Below are positions 54,919-62,215 of a DNA stretch of 64,000 nucleotides, one piece after another (position 1 is the first letter of the stretch; each line of letters begins with the position of its first letter). The notes beneath the pieces were generated by a model that saw only the letters and a program-made list of their open reading frames with translations, searched no databases and had not been told where the DNA came from. Source of the stretch: Thalassobellus citreus (GTDB lineage Bacteria > Bacteroidota > Bacteroidia > Flavobacteriales > Flavobacteriaceae); the NCBI RefSeq assembly GCF_044385915.1, contig NZ_JBISCC010000120.1, positions 1-64,000 of the forward strand. Direction: 5' to 3'. The position numbers were made by a program, and so were the translations under genes.

Positions 54919-55947
54919 TTAGGACATTTCTCCCCTAATCGATTTTTCAAACATTCCTTTAAATTTTTCACTTGAAATATTTTGCCCCAACATAAACATT
55001 AACTTTGCAATTGCTGCTTCTGTAGTTATATCTTTTCCCGATATAACACCAATCTCTTTTAGCTGATTACTAGTCTCATAGTGCCCCATCATAACACTAC
55101 CACCGGAACATTGTGTTATATTAACAATATAAATTCCTTTTGAAATTGCTTCTTTTAAAATATCGATAAACCATTTTTCTGTGGTACAATTTCCAGAGCC
55201 AAAAGTTTCAATTATGACTGCTTTTAGCTTCGATGTACTAATAATCCCTCTAATTATTGACTCAGAAATACCCGGAAATAGCTTTATGAGCGCGATATTG
55301 TTGTCTAACTTCTTATAAACTTGCAAGGTTTTATTCAAATTAGGCTTGAATAAATACTTATTATTAATTTTTAAATGCACTCCAGATTCTGCTAAATCTG
55401 GATAATTAAAAGAGGCGAATGCTTGAAAATTTTCTGCATTAATTTTTGTAGTCCTATTTGCTCGATATAATTTATACTCAAAATACAAACAGACTTCCTT
55501 TATTAAAGGTTTGCCTTCGCTTTTTAAAGAAGCGACCTGAATAGAGGTTATTAAGTTCTCTTTAGCATCGGTACGCAAATCGCCAATTGGTAATTGCGAA
55601 CCTGTAAAAACGACAGGTTTTGCTAAATTATCTAACATAAAACTTAAACCAGATGCTGTATAGCTCATAGTATCACTTCCGTGTAAAACAACAAAACCAT
55701 CAAACTTTTCGTAATTTGTTTCTATAAGCTCTGCTATTTGCACCCAATACTCAGGTTTCATATTACTAGAGTCTATTGGCTCAAATGAAGCTGTATCTAT
55801 ATTACAATCTAATAATTGTAACTCTGGTATTTTCTCAAGAAGTGTTTTAAAATCGAAAGCCTTTAACGTTCCCGTTTTAAAATCTTTAATCATACCTATA
55901 GTACCACCTGTATATATAAGCAATATGTTAGCTTTTGATTTATTCAT
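54919..55947 (-). CDS. ansA: Type I L-asparaginase
   Basis: 342 residues with no signal peptide, hence the cytoplasmic type I form. Catalytic triads are visible: IYTGGTIGM with the nucleophilic Thr, and VVLHGSDTMSYTASGL (family HG[TS]DTM) with Thr-Asp, then GSQLPIGDLRTDAKEN. It hydrolyses asparagine to aspartate and ammonia. It lies 3 bp after tatD, so both are probably one transcript. Confidence 0.93.
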   Translation of the reverse strand: MNKSKANILLIYTGGTIGMIKDFKTGTLKAFDFKTLLEKIPELQLLDCNIDTASFEPIDSSNMKPEYWVQIAELIETNYEKFDGFVVLHGSDTMSYTASGLSFMLDNLAKPVVFTGSQLPIGDLRTDAKENLITSIQVASLKSEGKPLIKEVCLYFEYKLYRANRTTKINAENFQAFASFNYPDLAESGVHLKINNKYLFKPNLNKTLQVYKKLDNNIALIKLFPGISESIIRGIISTSKLKAVIIETFGSGNCTTEKWFIDILKEAISKGIYIVNITQCSGGSVMMGHYETSNQLKEIGVISGKDITTEAAIAKLMFMLGQNISSEKFKGMFEKSIRGEMS

Positions 55948-55950
55948 ACT

Positions 55951-56718
55951 TTAAACTTTAAAAACGTTTTTTGAGTTTTGAGTTGTAATAGTTGCAACTT
56001 CTTCTGGAGTCCTATTATATAGGACAGCTAATTTCTCTAACACCTTTATAATATATGCACTTTCATTTCGCTTCCCTCTATATGGTGTTGGTGCTAAATA
56101 TGGCGCATCGGTTTCTAAAACTATGTCATTTAAATCTATTTGATTTAAAAACTGATCTATTTTTCCATTCTTAAAAGTAGCCACACCGCCAATTCCTAAT
56201 TTTAAATTATAAGAAATAGCTTGACGTGCTTGTTCTAAAGTTCCGGTAAAACAATGAAAAACGCCAAATAAATCATCGCTTTTCTCACTCTCTAAAACCT
56301 CAAAAACTTCATAAAAAGCATCTCTACAATGTATATTAATTGGCAACTGATACTTTTTTGCTAATTGAATTTGATATTTAAAGGCTTCTTTTTGAATTTC
56401 TAATGTTGATTTATCCCAGTACAAATCAATACCAATTTCGCCTACTGCATAAAATTTTCGGCTTGCAAGCATCTCTTCAACATGCTTTAACTCTTCTTTA
56501 TAATTCTCTTTTACATGCGTAGGGTGCAACCCCATCATTAAAAAAACATTCTCTGGATACTCTTTTTCAAGCTGAAGCATCGATTCGGTATACGTTGAAT
56601 CGATTGCTGGAATAAAAAATCTGGAAACACCTTGTTCTATAGCACGACTCATCATGCCGCTTCTATCTTCTTCAAATGCTTCACTATATAAATGTGTATG
56701 TGTGTCTGTAATAATCAT
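55951..56718 (-). CDS. tatD: TatD-family metal-dependent deoxyribonuclease
   Basis: 255 residues, a TIM-barrel amidohydrolase. Metal ligands are present in ITDTHTHLY, AVGEIGIDLYWD, LPINIHCRDAF, VFHCFTGTLEQA and LETDAPYLAPTP. It acts as a cytoplasmic 3'-5' exonuclease in DNA quality control. The start is the ATG at 56718; a strong terminator belonging to the upstream operon lies just before it. Confidence 0.94.
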   Translation of the reverse strand: MIITDTHTHLYSEAFEEDRSGMMSRAIEQGVSRFFIPAIDSTYTESMLQLEKEYPENVFLMMGLHPTHVKENYKEELKHVEEMLASRKFYAVGEIGIDLYWDKSTLEIQKEAFKYQIQLAKKYQLPINIHCRDAFYEVFEVLESEKSDDLFGVFHCFTGTLEQARQAISYNLKLGIGGVATFKNGKIDQFLNQIDLNDIVLETDAPYLAPTPYRGKRNESAYIIKVLEKLAVLYNRTPEEVATITTQNSKNVFKV

Positions 56719-56730
56719 GCGGTAAAAGTA

Positions 56731-56760
56731 AAAAAGTCATCTAATTTAAGATGACTTTTT
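56731..56760 (-). terminator. Terminator of the sigma/anti-sigma operon
   Basis: Perfect 12-bp stem AAAAAGTCATCT / AGATGACTTTTT with loop AATTTA. It lies 43 bp beyond the end of the anti-sigma-like gene and upstream of tatD. Confidence 0.88.
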
Positions 56761-56802
56761 TATAATTTATATTTTCAACAATAAAGCTTGCAACGGTAAA
56801 AA

Positions 56803-57549
56803 CTAATCTAGTTTCTTAATAAGTTTTTGAGCTTGTTTATAATCATCGGCATCTTCTGGAATTGTTTTCAAAATTTCTAAACATGCTTTTTCATCTTTCT
56901 GCTTTAACTTACTTAAAGCTAAATACCATGCTCCTTTATATTTATAAGCCGATTTTCCTTCTTTTAAATCCTCTAATAAACCATCTGCAATTTCAAAATT
57001 ATTCAATTCAATATTAGAAATAGCACTGTAAAGTATCAATTCTGAATTTTCACTATCTAATTCAATTAAGCTTTTAAAAGCATGTTCAGCCTTAGCAAAT
57101 TCTTTATTATTAAATGCATTTTCGGCAGTTTGCAATAATGCATCATTCGCGCCTCTAACCGTTAAACTTATGGCATCATAACTCGCATAATCGCCATAGG
57201 TAGGATTTGAAAATTGATTAAATGTAAAAACACCAATTAACAATGCAACACTTGCTGCTATGGCATATTTAAAAAGGTTAAATGTTTTAGGCTTTATTGT
57301 GTTCTTTTCAACATTTTTCTGATTGCTAAAATGTTTATTAGATATCTTTTTCAAATTCTCTTGAAACACATTTGATGCTGTTTCATTTTCAAATTTATGT
57401 TCTAAAAAAGAAGACAGTCCTTTATATGTAATGAAAGCTTGATTAAATTCTGGTTCATTTTTTAATCGTGTTTCAAAAGTAACTACATGCTCCTTTGCCA
57501 TTTCTTTAGAAAGGTAGGCTTCAAACTCTATGTAATTTTGATCGTTCAT
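56803..57549 (-). CDS. Putative anti-sigma factor with periplasmic TPR-like domain
   Basis: 248 residues. The cytoplasmic helical part (about 1-90) contains FEAYLSKEMAKEHVVTFETR and EFNQAFITYKGLSSFLE, similar in layout to anti-sigma domains but without a zinc-binding HxxxCxxC. One membrane helix follows at residues 94-111. The C-terminal 130 residues lie outside and form TPR-like helices (ALLQTAENAFNNKEFAKAEH, YKGAWYLALSKLKQKDEKAC). It starts 5 bp after the sigma factor stop. The role as its membrane-bound inhibitor or sensor is inferred from context. Confidence 0.72.
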   Translation of the reverse strand: MNDQNYIEFEAYLSKEMAKEHVVTFETRLKNEPEFNQAFITYKGLSSFLEHKFENETASNVFQENLKKISNKHFSNQKNVEKNTIKPKTFNLFKYAIAASVALLIGVFTFNQFSNPTYGDYASYDAISLTVRGANDALLQTAENAFNNKEFAKAEHAFKSLIELDSENSELILYSAISNIELNNFEIADGLLEDLKEGKSAYKYKGAWYLALSKLKQKDEKACLEILKTIPEDADDYKQAQKLIKKLD

Positions 57550-57554
57550 AGCAA

Positions 57555-58136
57555 TTAATTATTAAGTTGGTTAAATTTAGGCGACTCTTGAACCAGTTCG
57601 GTTAATTTACCAATACATAAAGACTTCTTTTTTCTAGCATAAGCATAGGTAACACCTAAACTTTTAGCGACTTCTTCCATAGATTTTATTTTGAAAGTTG
57701 CCGTTAATAAATCTTTACAAGCAGTTCCTAACTTGCTAAACATTTCTGTAAATAACGCTTGTTTTTCGCCAAATACAAATGTTTCAAACGCTAGTTCTTG
57801 AGCCTCGTCACCTTTAGATAACACTTCTTCATTAATTGTTACCTCTTTATTAGAAGATTTTTTTAATTCGTTTAACCACTTACGCTTACATAACAAAAAG
57901 AAGTAAGCATCAAAAGGACAGGTTAATTGCAACTTTTTCTCTAGGGCTTGATTGTATATCGTAATCAATGTTTCTTGTATAACATCTTGAGCTTTATCTG
58001 TACTTCCACTATTCTGCTTAATATAATTAACCACTTTGGGCACAAACTTATCATATATAGACTGTATAATAAATGAGTTGTTTTGCAGCAATCCGTCTAT
58101 ATATTTCTGGTCTTCATGTATTTTTTTTTCACTCAT
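57555..58136 (-). CDS. ECF-type sigma-70 family factor
   Basis: 193 residues. Region 2 (YDKFVPKVVNYIKQNSGSTD, then KAQDVIQETLITIYNQALEK) and region 4 (LGTACKDLLTATFKIKSMEEVAKSLGVTYAYARKKKSLCIGKL) are present. There is no region 1 or 3, as in ECF sigma factors. The region 4 HTH reads SMEEVAKSLGVTYAYARKKK. It is first in a two-gene minus-strand operon with the putative anti-sigma factor and faces the divergent secreted-protein genes. The likely recognised sequence is listed at the three GGTAACA promoters. Confidence 0.88.
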   Translation of the reverse strand: MSEKKIHEDQKYIDGLLQNNSFIIQSIYDKFVPKVVNYIKQNSGSTDKAQDVIQETLITIYNQALEKKLQLTCPFDAYFFLLCKRKWLNELKKSSNKEVTINEEVLSKGDEAQELAFETFVFGEKQALFTEMFSKLGTACKDLLTATFKIKSMEEVAKSLGVTYAYARKKKSLCIGKLTELVQESPKFNQLNN

Positions 58137-58182
58137 TAACCCTTGTATTTGCTACTAAAGTAAAAAAACTTTCAAATAAAAG

Positions 58183-58211
58183 GGTAACAATTTTTAAATG
58201 GTTTTGATATA
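58183..58211 (+). promoter_or_regulatory. Candidate ECF promoter 1 (GGTAACA-N16-GATATA)
   Basis: GGTAACA (58183-58189, preceded by AG), 16 nt, GATATA (58206-58211), 66 bp upstream of the secreted duplicated-domain gene. Same architecture as the elements at 58743 and 60048. Confidence 0.6.
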
Positions 58212-58276
58212 AGGGTGTAACAGTCAAAAATTAAGACTCAACAAAAAATTTAATTAAACCATAAAAATTAAAAATC

Positions 58277-58714
58277 ATGAAGAAATCAATTTTAATTATC
58301 GCAACAGTAGCATTATCAATATTAAACGTAAACGCTACAAATGAAAAAACGACACGTAACACTTCAACCGAAGTTGTAGAAATCACAAAAAACAACATTG
58401 CTCAAGTTTTCGATTGGAACGTTGAAACAAACAAAGGCAAATACTCTGGGACATCGCTTTCTCTTGAAAATGCAAAAAAGATGATTGCTTTATCTAGTTC
58501 TGGCGAAATTGTTTTTGCTAAAAAAATTCAAAGTTATTTAGTATTAAAATCTGAAGTAAACGCTAAAAGAAATTATTTCTGGGAAGTTGAAACGGCTTCA
58601 GGGCACGCAAAAGGATATGCATCTTCTAAAGACTATGCTAACAAAATGATACAATTAGTAGCCTCTGGTGACGCTGTGATCTCAAAAATAATCATAAGTC
58701 AACCTCAACAATAA
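58277..58714 (+). CDS. Secreted protein with two tandem copies of a 41-residue domain
   Basis: 145 residues. The signal peptide is MKKSILIIATVALSILNVNA. The mature protein is an internal duplication: residues 44-84 and 99-139 share W-x-VET-x2-G, an A-x-KMI-x-L-x2-SG core and a final V-x2-K-x-I. Each copy probably folds as a small alpha/beta unit. No known family is recognised. It lies next to the divergent sigma factor and has the first GGTAACA promoter, so it is probably a target of that sigma factor. Periplasmic or extracellular. Confidence 0.75.
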   Translation: MKKSILIIATVALSILNVNATNEKTTRNTSTEVVEITKNNIAQVFDWNVETNKGKYSGTSLSLENAKKMIALSSSGEIVFAKKIQSYLVLKSEVNAKRNYFWEVETASGHAKGYASSKDYANKMIQLVASGDAVISKIIISQPQQ

Positions 58715-58737
58715 AAAAAATTAAAAAATAAATATCA

Positions 58738-58767
58738 AAACAGGGTAACAAAATAATTGCCCTGTTT
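58738..58767 (+). other. Hairpin between the duplicated-domain gene and the lipoprotein gene
   Basis: Stem AAACAGGG / CCCTGTTT (8 bp), 14-nt loop. It lacks a clear T-run. It overlaps candidate ECF promoter 2, so it may act as a weak terminator or be incidental. Confidence 0.45.
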
Positions 58768-58772
58768 ATATA
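58743..58772 (+). promoter_or_regulatory. Candidate ECF promoter 2 (GGTAACA-N16-TATATA)
   Basis: GGTAACA (58744-58750, preceded by AG), 16 nt, TATATA (58767-58772), 30 bp upstream of the lipoprotein ATG at 58803. The predicted start of transcription lies after 58776, which argues against the upstream ATG there. Confidence 0.6.
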
Positions 58773-58802
58773 AAGATGAATAATAATTTAAAAACTTTAA
58801 CC

Positions 58803-59789
58803 ATGAAAAATTTAAAACACATTTTAGGAACATTAGTAATGACAGCGTTAATATTTACAAGCTGTAGTAAAGAAGAAGGTATTGACAACGATTGCGATGG
58901 GCTATGCGTAGCAACTGCAAACGATTTTAATAACATAAAAGATGCCGCATTAGAGGAGCTAACACAAGACTTTAAATTTAACGCAGAAGATGGCAACATT
59001 ACTTTAACATCAGAAAATGGTGTAAGCATATACATTAACGGATCATGTTTAACGCTAAACGGAAACGCCGTTACAGGAGAAGTAAATTTAGAATTTGTAG
59101 AGCTTTTTGAAAAAGGAAATATGCTTGTTACAAATAAGCCAACCATGGGCGTTTTACCAAATGGAGACAAAGCCTTATTAATTTCTGGTGGTGAGTTTTT
59201 TATTGAAGCAACTCAAAACGGAAACGTTCTTGAAACAAATTGCGACATCCAATTAGGAATTCCAACAGATTTAACTGGAGGAGTAGACAATGATATGATT
59301 ATGTGGGATGGTACAATTGACGAAGATGGCAACCTTGCCTGGAACGAAAACAAACGTGATGGAGCAAATGGACAAGGAGGTGTATTTGCAGAAGGCAACC
59401 AATACTATGCTTTTATAGGTGATTTTGGATGGTCTAACGTCGATAGATTTTACAATGATCCGCGTCCAAAAACAACCATTTTAGTTGATGTACCAGAAGG
59501 ATACGATAATACAAACTGTTCTGTGTTTTTATCTTACGATGGGGAGGATACTGGTCTTGCTAATTTAGATACTTATGATGCTGGTTCAGGTTTATTCAGC
59601 GAACACTACGGTCAAATTCCTATCGGATTAGAATGTCATGTCATATTTGTAACAGAAGATGCTAACGATTGGAAATATGCTATACAAGCAGTAACCATAG
59701 TTGATAATGGAGTAATAACAATAACAGACGGAGAAACCTCAACAGTAACACAAGCGCAATTAACAACCATTATTAATGGTTTACCATAA
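58803..59789 (+). CDS. Probable surface-exposed lipoprotein
   Basis: 328 residues from the ATG at 58803; an in-frame ATG at 58776 would put nine polar residues before the signal and lies too close to the predicted promoter. The signal is MKNLKHILGTLVMTALIFTS with lipid Cys 21. The following SKEE fits the lipoprotein export signal K-(D/E)2 that sends Bacteroidota lipoproteins to the cell surface. The remainder is beta-rich (ISGGEFFIEATQNGNVLE, FGWSNVDRFYNDPRPKTT) with a YDGEDTGLANLDTYD acidic loop. No family is recognised. It ends at a good terminator. Confidence 0.8.
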   Translation: MKNLKHILGTLVMTALIFTSCSKEEGIDNDCDGLCVATANDFNNIKDAALEELTQDFKFNAEDGNITLTSENGVSIYINGSCLTLNGNAVTGEVNLEFVELFEKGNMLVTNKPTMGVLPNGDKALLISGGEFFIEATQNGNVLETNCDIQLGIPTDLTGGVDNDMIMWDGTIDEDGNLAWNENKRDGANGQGGVFAEGNQYYAFIGDFGWSNVDRFYNDPRPKTTILVDVPEGYDNTNCSVFLSYDGEDTGLANLDTYDAGSGLFSEHYGQIPIGLECHVIFVTEDANDWKYAIQAVTIVDNGVITITDGETSTVTQAQLTTIINGLP

Positions 59790-59848
59790 ACATCTACACA
59801 TTTAATTACCTGCTTAATATTTTGCCCAATTTTTAACCTATTTATTTA

Positions 59849-59876
59849 AAACCAGGAGCACTTTGCTTCTGGTTTT
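59849..59876 (+). terminator. Terminator of the lipoprotein gene
   Basis: 11-bp stem AAACCAGGAGC / GCTTCTGGTTT (one G-T pair), loop ACTTT, then T residues. Confidence 0.8.
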
Positions 59877-59879
59877 TAC

Positions 59880-60047
59880 TTTTAACAATTATTTGGGTGC
59901 TACCACAAAAGTCGCACTTTATTCGTGTTTTATTGTTTTAAATAATAGACTCATGAATATAAATATTTCGGCAGTCGCTTCCTGATAAAAAATCAGGAGG
60001 GCTTCAATAAATGCCTTAATCCCTAGCTCAAAAAACAGATGTAAATA
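59880..60047. other. Gene-free stretch with hairpin and repeat core
   Basis: Contains TCCTGAT...ATCAGGA (59980-59998) and AATCCCTA (60018-60025), the reverse of the TAGGGATT core found in the intergenic repeat family. No open frame of note. Confidence 0.4.
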
Positions 60048-60076
60048 GGTAACAAAACAAAAACAGAATTGATATA
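60048..60076 (+). promoter_or_regulatory. Candidate ECF promoter 3 (GGTAACA-N16-GATATA)
   Basis: GGTAACA (60048-60054), 16 nt, GATATA (60071-60076). Identical hexamer and spacing to promoter 1. It lies upstream of the small membrane peptide, the PKD/beta-barrel gene and the CHAT gene. Confidence 0.6.
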
Positions 60077-60088
60077 AATATGTATACT

Positions 60089-60187
60089 ATGAAAAAACCT
60101 ATTTACATATTAATATTAGTCATCCTCATACTCTTAGTTATAAGTGCCCATATTGTTATTATAGTTACTAATTATAATACGTCGTAA
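60089..60187 (+). CDS. 32-residue single-pass membrane peptide
   Basis: A very small frame, MKKPIYILILVILILLVISA followed by HIVIIVTNYNTS and TAA. It consists of a Lys-Lys start, about 23 hydrophobic residues rich in Ile/Leu/Val and a short polar tail, typical of small membrane proteins. An in-frame ATG also occurs three codons earlier (60080), directly after the GATATA of promoter 3. It is too short for statistical support, but the composition and position are suggestive. It could instead be a leader peptide for the genes that follow. Confidence 0.4.
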   Translation: MKKPIYILILVILILLVISAHIVIIVTNYNTS

Positions 60188-60236
60188 AAAGTAATCTCTT
60201 TTGTATATTTAACAACAACTAAACACCAAATGTATC

Positions 60237-62189
60237 ATGAAAAAATACATCGTCATATTTCTATTCTTCACCTTTACCCTATATAGCAGCTCACAAGAAC
60301 TCGTTAATGATACCATTACAAGAACCGCTACTATAAAAGCAAATGTAAATGGCAACTCGGTAATTTTAACACCAGAAACACCTGCCTTAAATCAAATTGC
60401 AGGAGCACCAAAAGCTTTTTACACCCATTACTGGGAATTTGGAGATGGCCAATATAGCAAAGAAGAAACCCCGAAACACATTTATAAAAAAACAGGCGAA
60501 TACGACATAAAACTTTGGGCAACCAATAATTACGATACTGGTAAGCCTCCTACAACAAGACCTAAAAAAATAGCTGTAAATACGATTTCTGAAGACTATG
60601 AAGACTTAGCAATAATGAATGATGATTTTACATTAAAACGCAACAGAGAACCTGTGCCTAATGAAGAAATAGTAACTATTTTAAGCTATAAAAACACTAA
60701 AAATTACGCTACAAACGGAAAAATATATCTGTTTTATAACGAACTAAAATATAAGGCCAATAATTTCGAATTAATTGAAACTAGAACCCATCATAATGAA
60801 AAGAAGATTTCAACTGATGCTTTTGCTTTCACTAGACAAATTGATGATGATAAAACTCATTTAGCATCATTACATTCAAATATTATTAATGATGTTCAAA
60901 TTGAGCAAGATTCAACCATAAAAACAAACTTACCGTTAACTCTATCAGAATCTAAATCTTATTACAAGGATTGGAGTGTTTTAGAATTTGATAATATGCA
61001 ACCCAAAGAAGAACGTAATATATTCTTTAGTCTAAAAACAACTCCAGAAATGGTTAAAGATACTAGTGCCATTATATCTGTAAGAGGCATTTATGTTCCA
61101 GATGGTAATTATGACAACCATAAAGTTAAAGATATGGAAATGGAGATTGTAACCTCTCACGCCCCAAATAAAATGTCATCAAACGGTACTTTTATGAATT
61201 ATAGATTGGTGCGTTTTAAAACTTTAAAATACAAGATTAAGTTTCAAAATAACGGAGAAGGACCAGCAAATACAATCTGTTTAGAAACCGACATTCCTGA
61301 GATGCTAGACAAATCTACTTTAGAGGTAGTAGACATGTACCCAAAATGCGACATTTGCCCAAAACGGGAGGTTTTATATAGCTGCTTAGATACAACCTAT
61401 ACAGATACGCAGGCAATTTTCACTTTTAAAAACATTTATTTACCCGGAAGTGAACAAAAGAATGTCAAAGAATACGATTCTACCAAAGGTTTTGTAAAAT
61501 ACAAAATCAAGTTTGCAAAAGATTTTCATAAGAAAAAAACAAAAAGTAGAACAGCTATTATTTTCGACAAAAACGACCCAATAATTACCAATTACTCTAC
61601 CACGCGTTTTTTACCAGGTATTTCTATTGGCGCCAAAGTTGGAGTTAATTCGTTTTCAGATTTAAAGAATTCTGAAAGTTACTTTTTTGGAGCAACATTG
61701 TCGCCTTACAAATCATATCGTTGGTATTGGCAAATAGAATTAATGAATAATTTTCATAATTACGATGCTAATACAGCCATAAAAGAAGAGTTTATACAAG
61801 ACGCACAAGGCTTTCGTTTTTTACAACGTACCACAACAAACTCATCATATAAAAATATAGATTGGGACATACCTGTTTTAATGCGTTACAATATTAATAA
61901 CTATATAGGTCTTGGAGCGGGTTTAAATAATACTATTTCTATTAGCGAAAAACAAGAGCAGGCTATTTTAATTGAACAATTTGAAGGAGACAAACCTGAT
62001 GCTCCTATTTTCAATACCATTGAAGAAACAAACAGTGAAACAAATTCATTCTCTAATATAAGAACAGGACTATTGTTTGAAGCTACCGCCGGTTTTGCAA
62101 GAATTGGTCCTAGTCTAGGCGCGCGATATATCATGAATTTTGAAGACAACTTTAATTATTGGCAATTTTATGCCATCTGGAAATTCTGA
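60237..62189 (+). CDS. PKD-domain outer-membrane beta-barrel protein
   Basis: 650 residues. The signal peptide ends near SSSQ20. A PKD domain follows at about 30-115 with the signature YWEFGDGQYSKEETPKHIY. The middle section (about 150-450) resembles DUF11/DUF7619-like beta domains (YKIKFQNNGEGPANTICLET, FTFKNIYLPGSEQKN). It includes a CDICPKREVLYSC Cys group. The C-terminal 190 residues form an outer-membrane barrel (ISIGAKVGVNSF, YIGLGAGLNN, GPSLGARYIM) ending in aromatic WKF. It precedes the CHAT gene by 26 bp and is probably co-transcribed, suggesting they work together at the outer membrane. Confidence 0.75.
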   Translation: MKKYIVIFLFFTFTLYSSSQELVNDTITRTATIKANVNGNSVILTPETPALNQIAGAPKAFYTHYWEFGDGQYSKEETPKHIYKKTGEYDIKLWATNNYDTGKPPTTRPKKIAVNTISEDYEDLAIMNDDFTLKRNREPVPNEEIVTILSYKNTKNYATNGKIYLFYNELKYKANNFELIETRTHHNEKKISTDAFAFTRQIDDDKTHLASLHSNIINDVQIEQDSTIKTNLPLTLSESKSYYKDWSVLEFDNMQPKEERNIFFSLKTTPEMVKDTSAIISVRGIYVPDGNYDNHKVKDMEMEIVTSHAPNKMSSNGTFMNYRLVRFKTLKYKIKFQNNGEGPANTICLETDIPEMLDKSTLEVVDMYPKCDICPKREVLYSCLDTTYTDTQAIFTFKNIYLPGSEQKNVKEYDSTKGFVKYKIKFAKDFHKKKTKSRTAIIFDKNDPIITNYSTTRFLPGISIGAKVGVNSFSDLKNSESYFFGATLSPYKSYRWYWQIELMNNFHNYDANTAIKEEFIQDAQGFRFLQRTTTNSSYKNIDWDIPVLMRYNINNYIGLGAGLNNTISISEKQEQAILIEQFEGDKPDAPIFNTIEETNSETNSFSNIRTGLLFEATAGFARIGPSLGARYIMNFEDNFNYWQFYAIWKF

Positions 62190-62215
62190 AGCTAAGTCTT
62201 ATTAGGCACACATTT

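Noticed and set aside
58766..59170. 134-codon minus-strand frame
   Set aside because: Shadow of the lipoprotein gene; its Pro/Ser-rich sequence has no motif and the plus strand has a clear lipoprotein signal.
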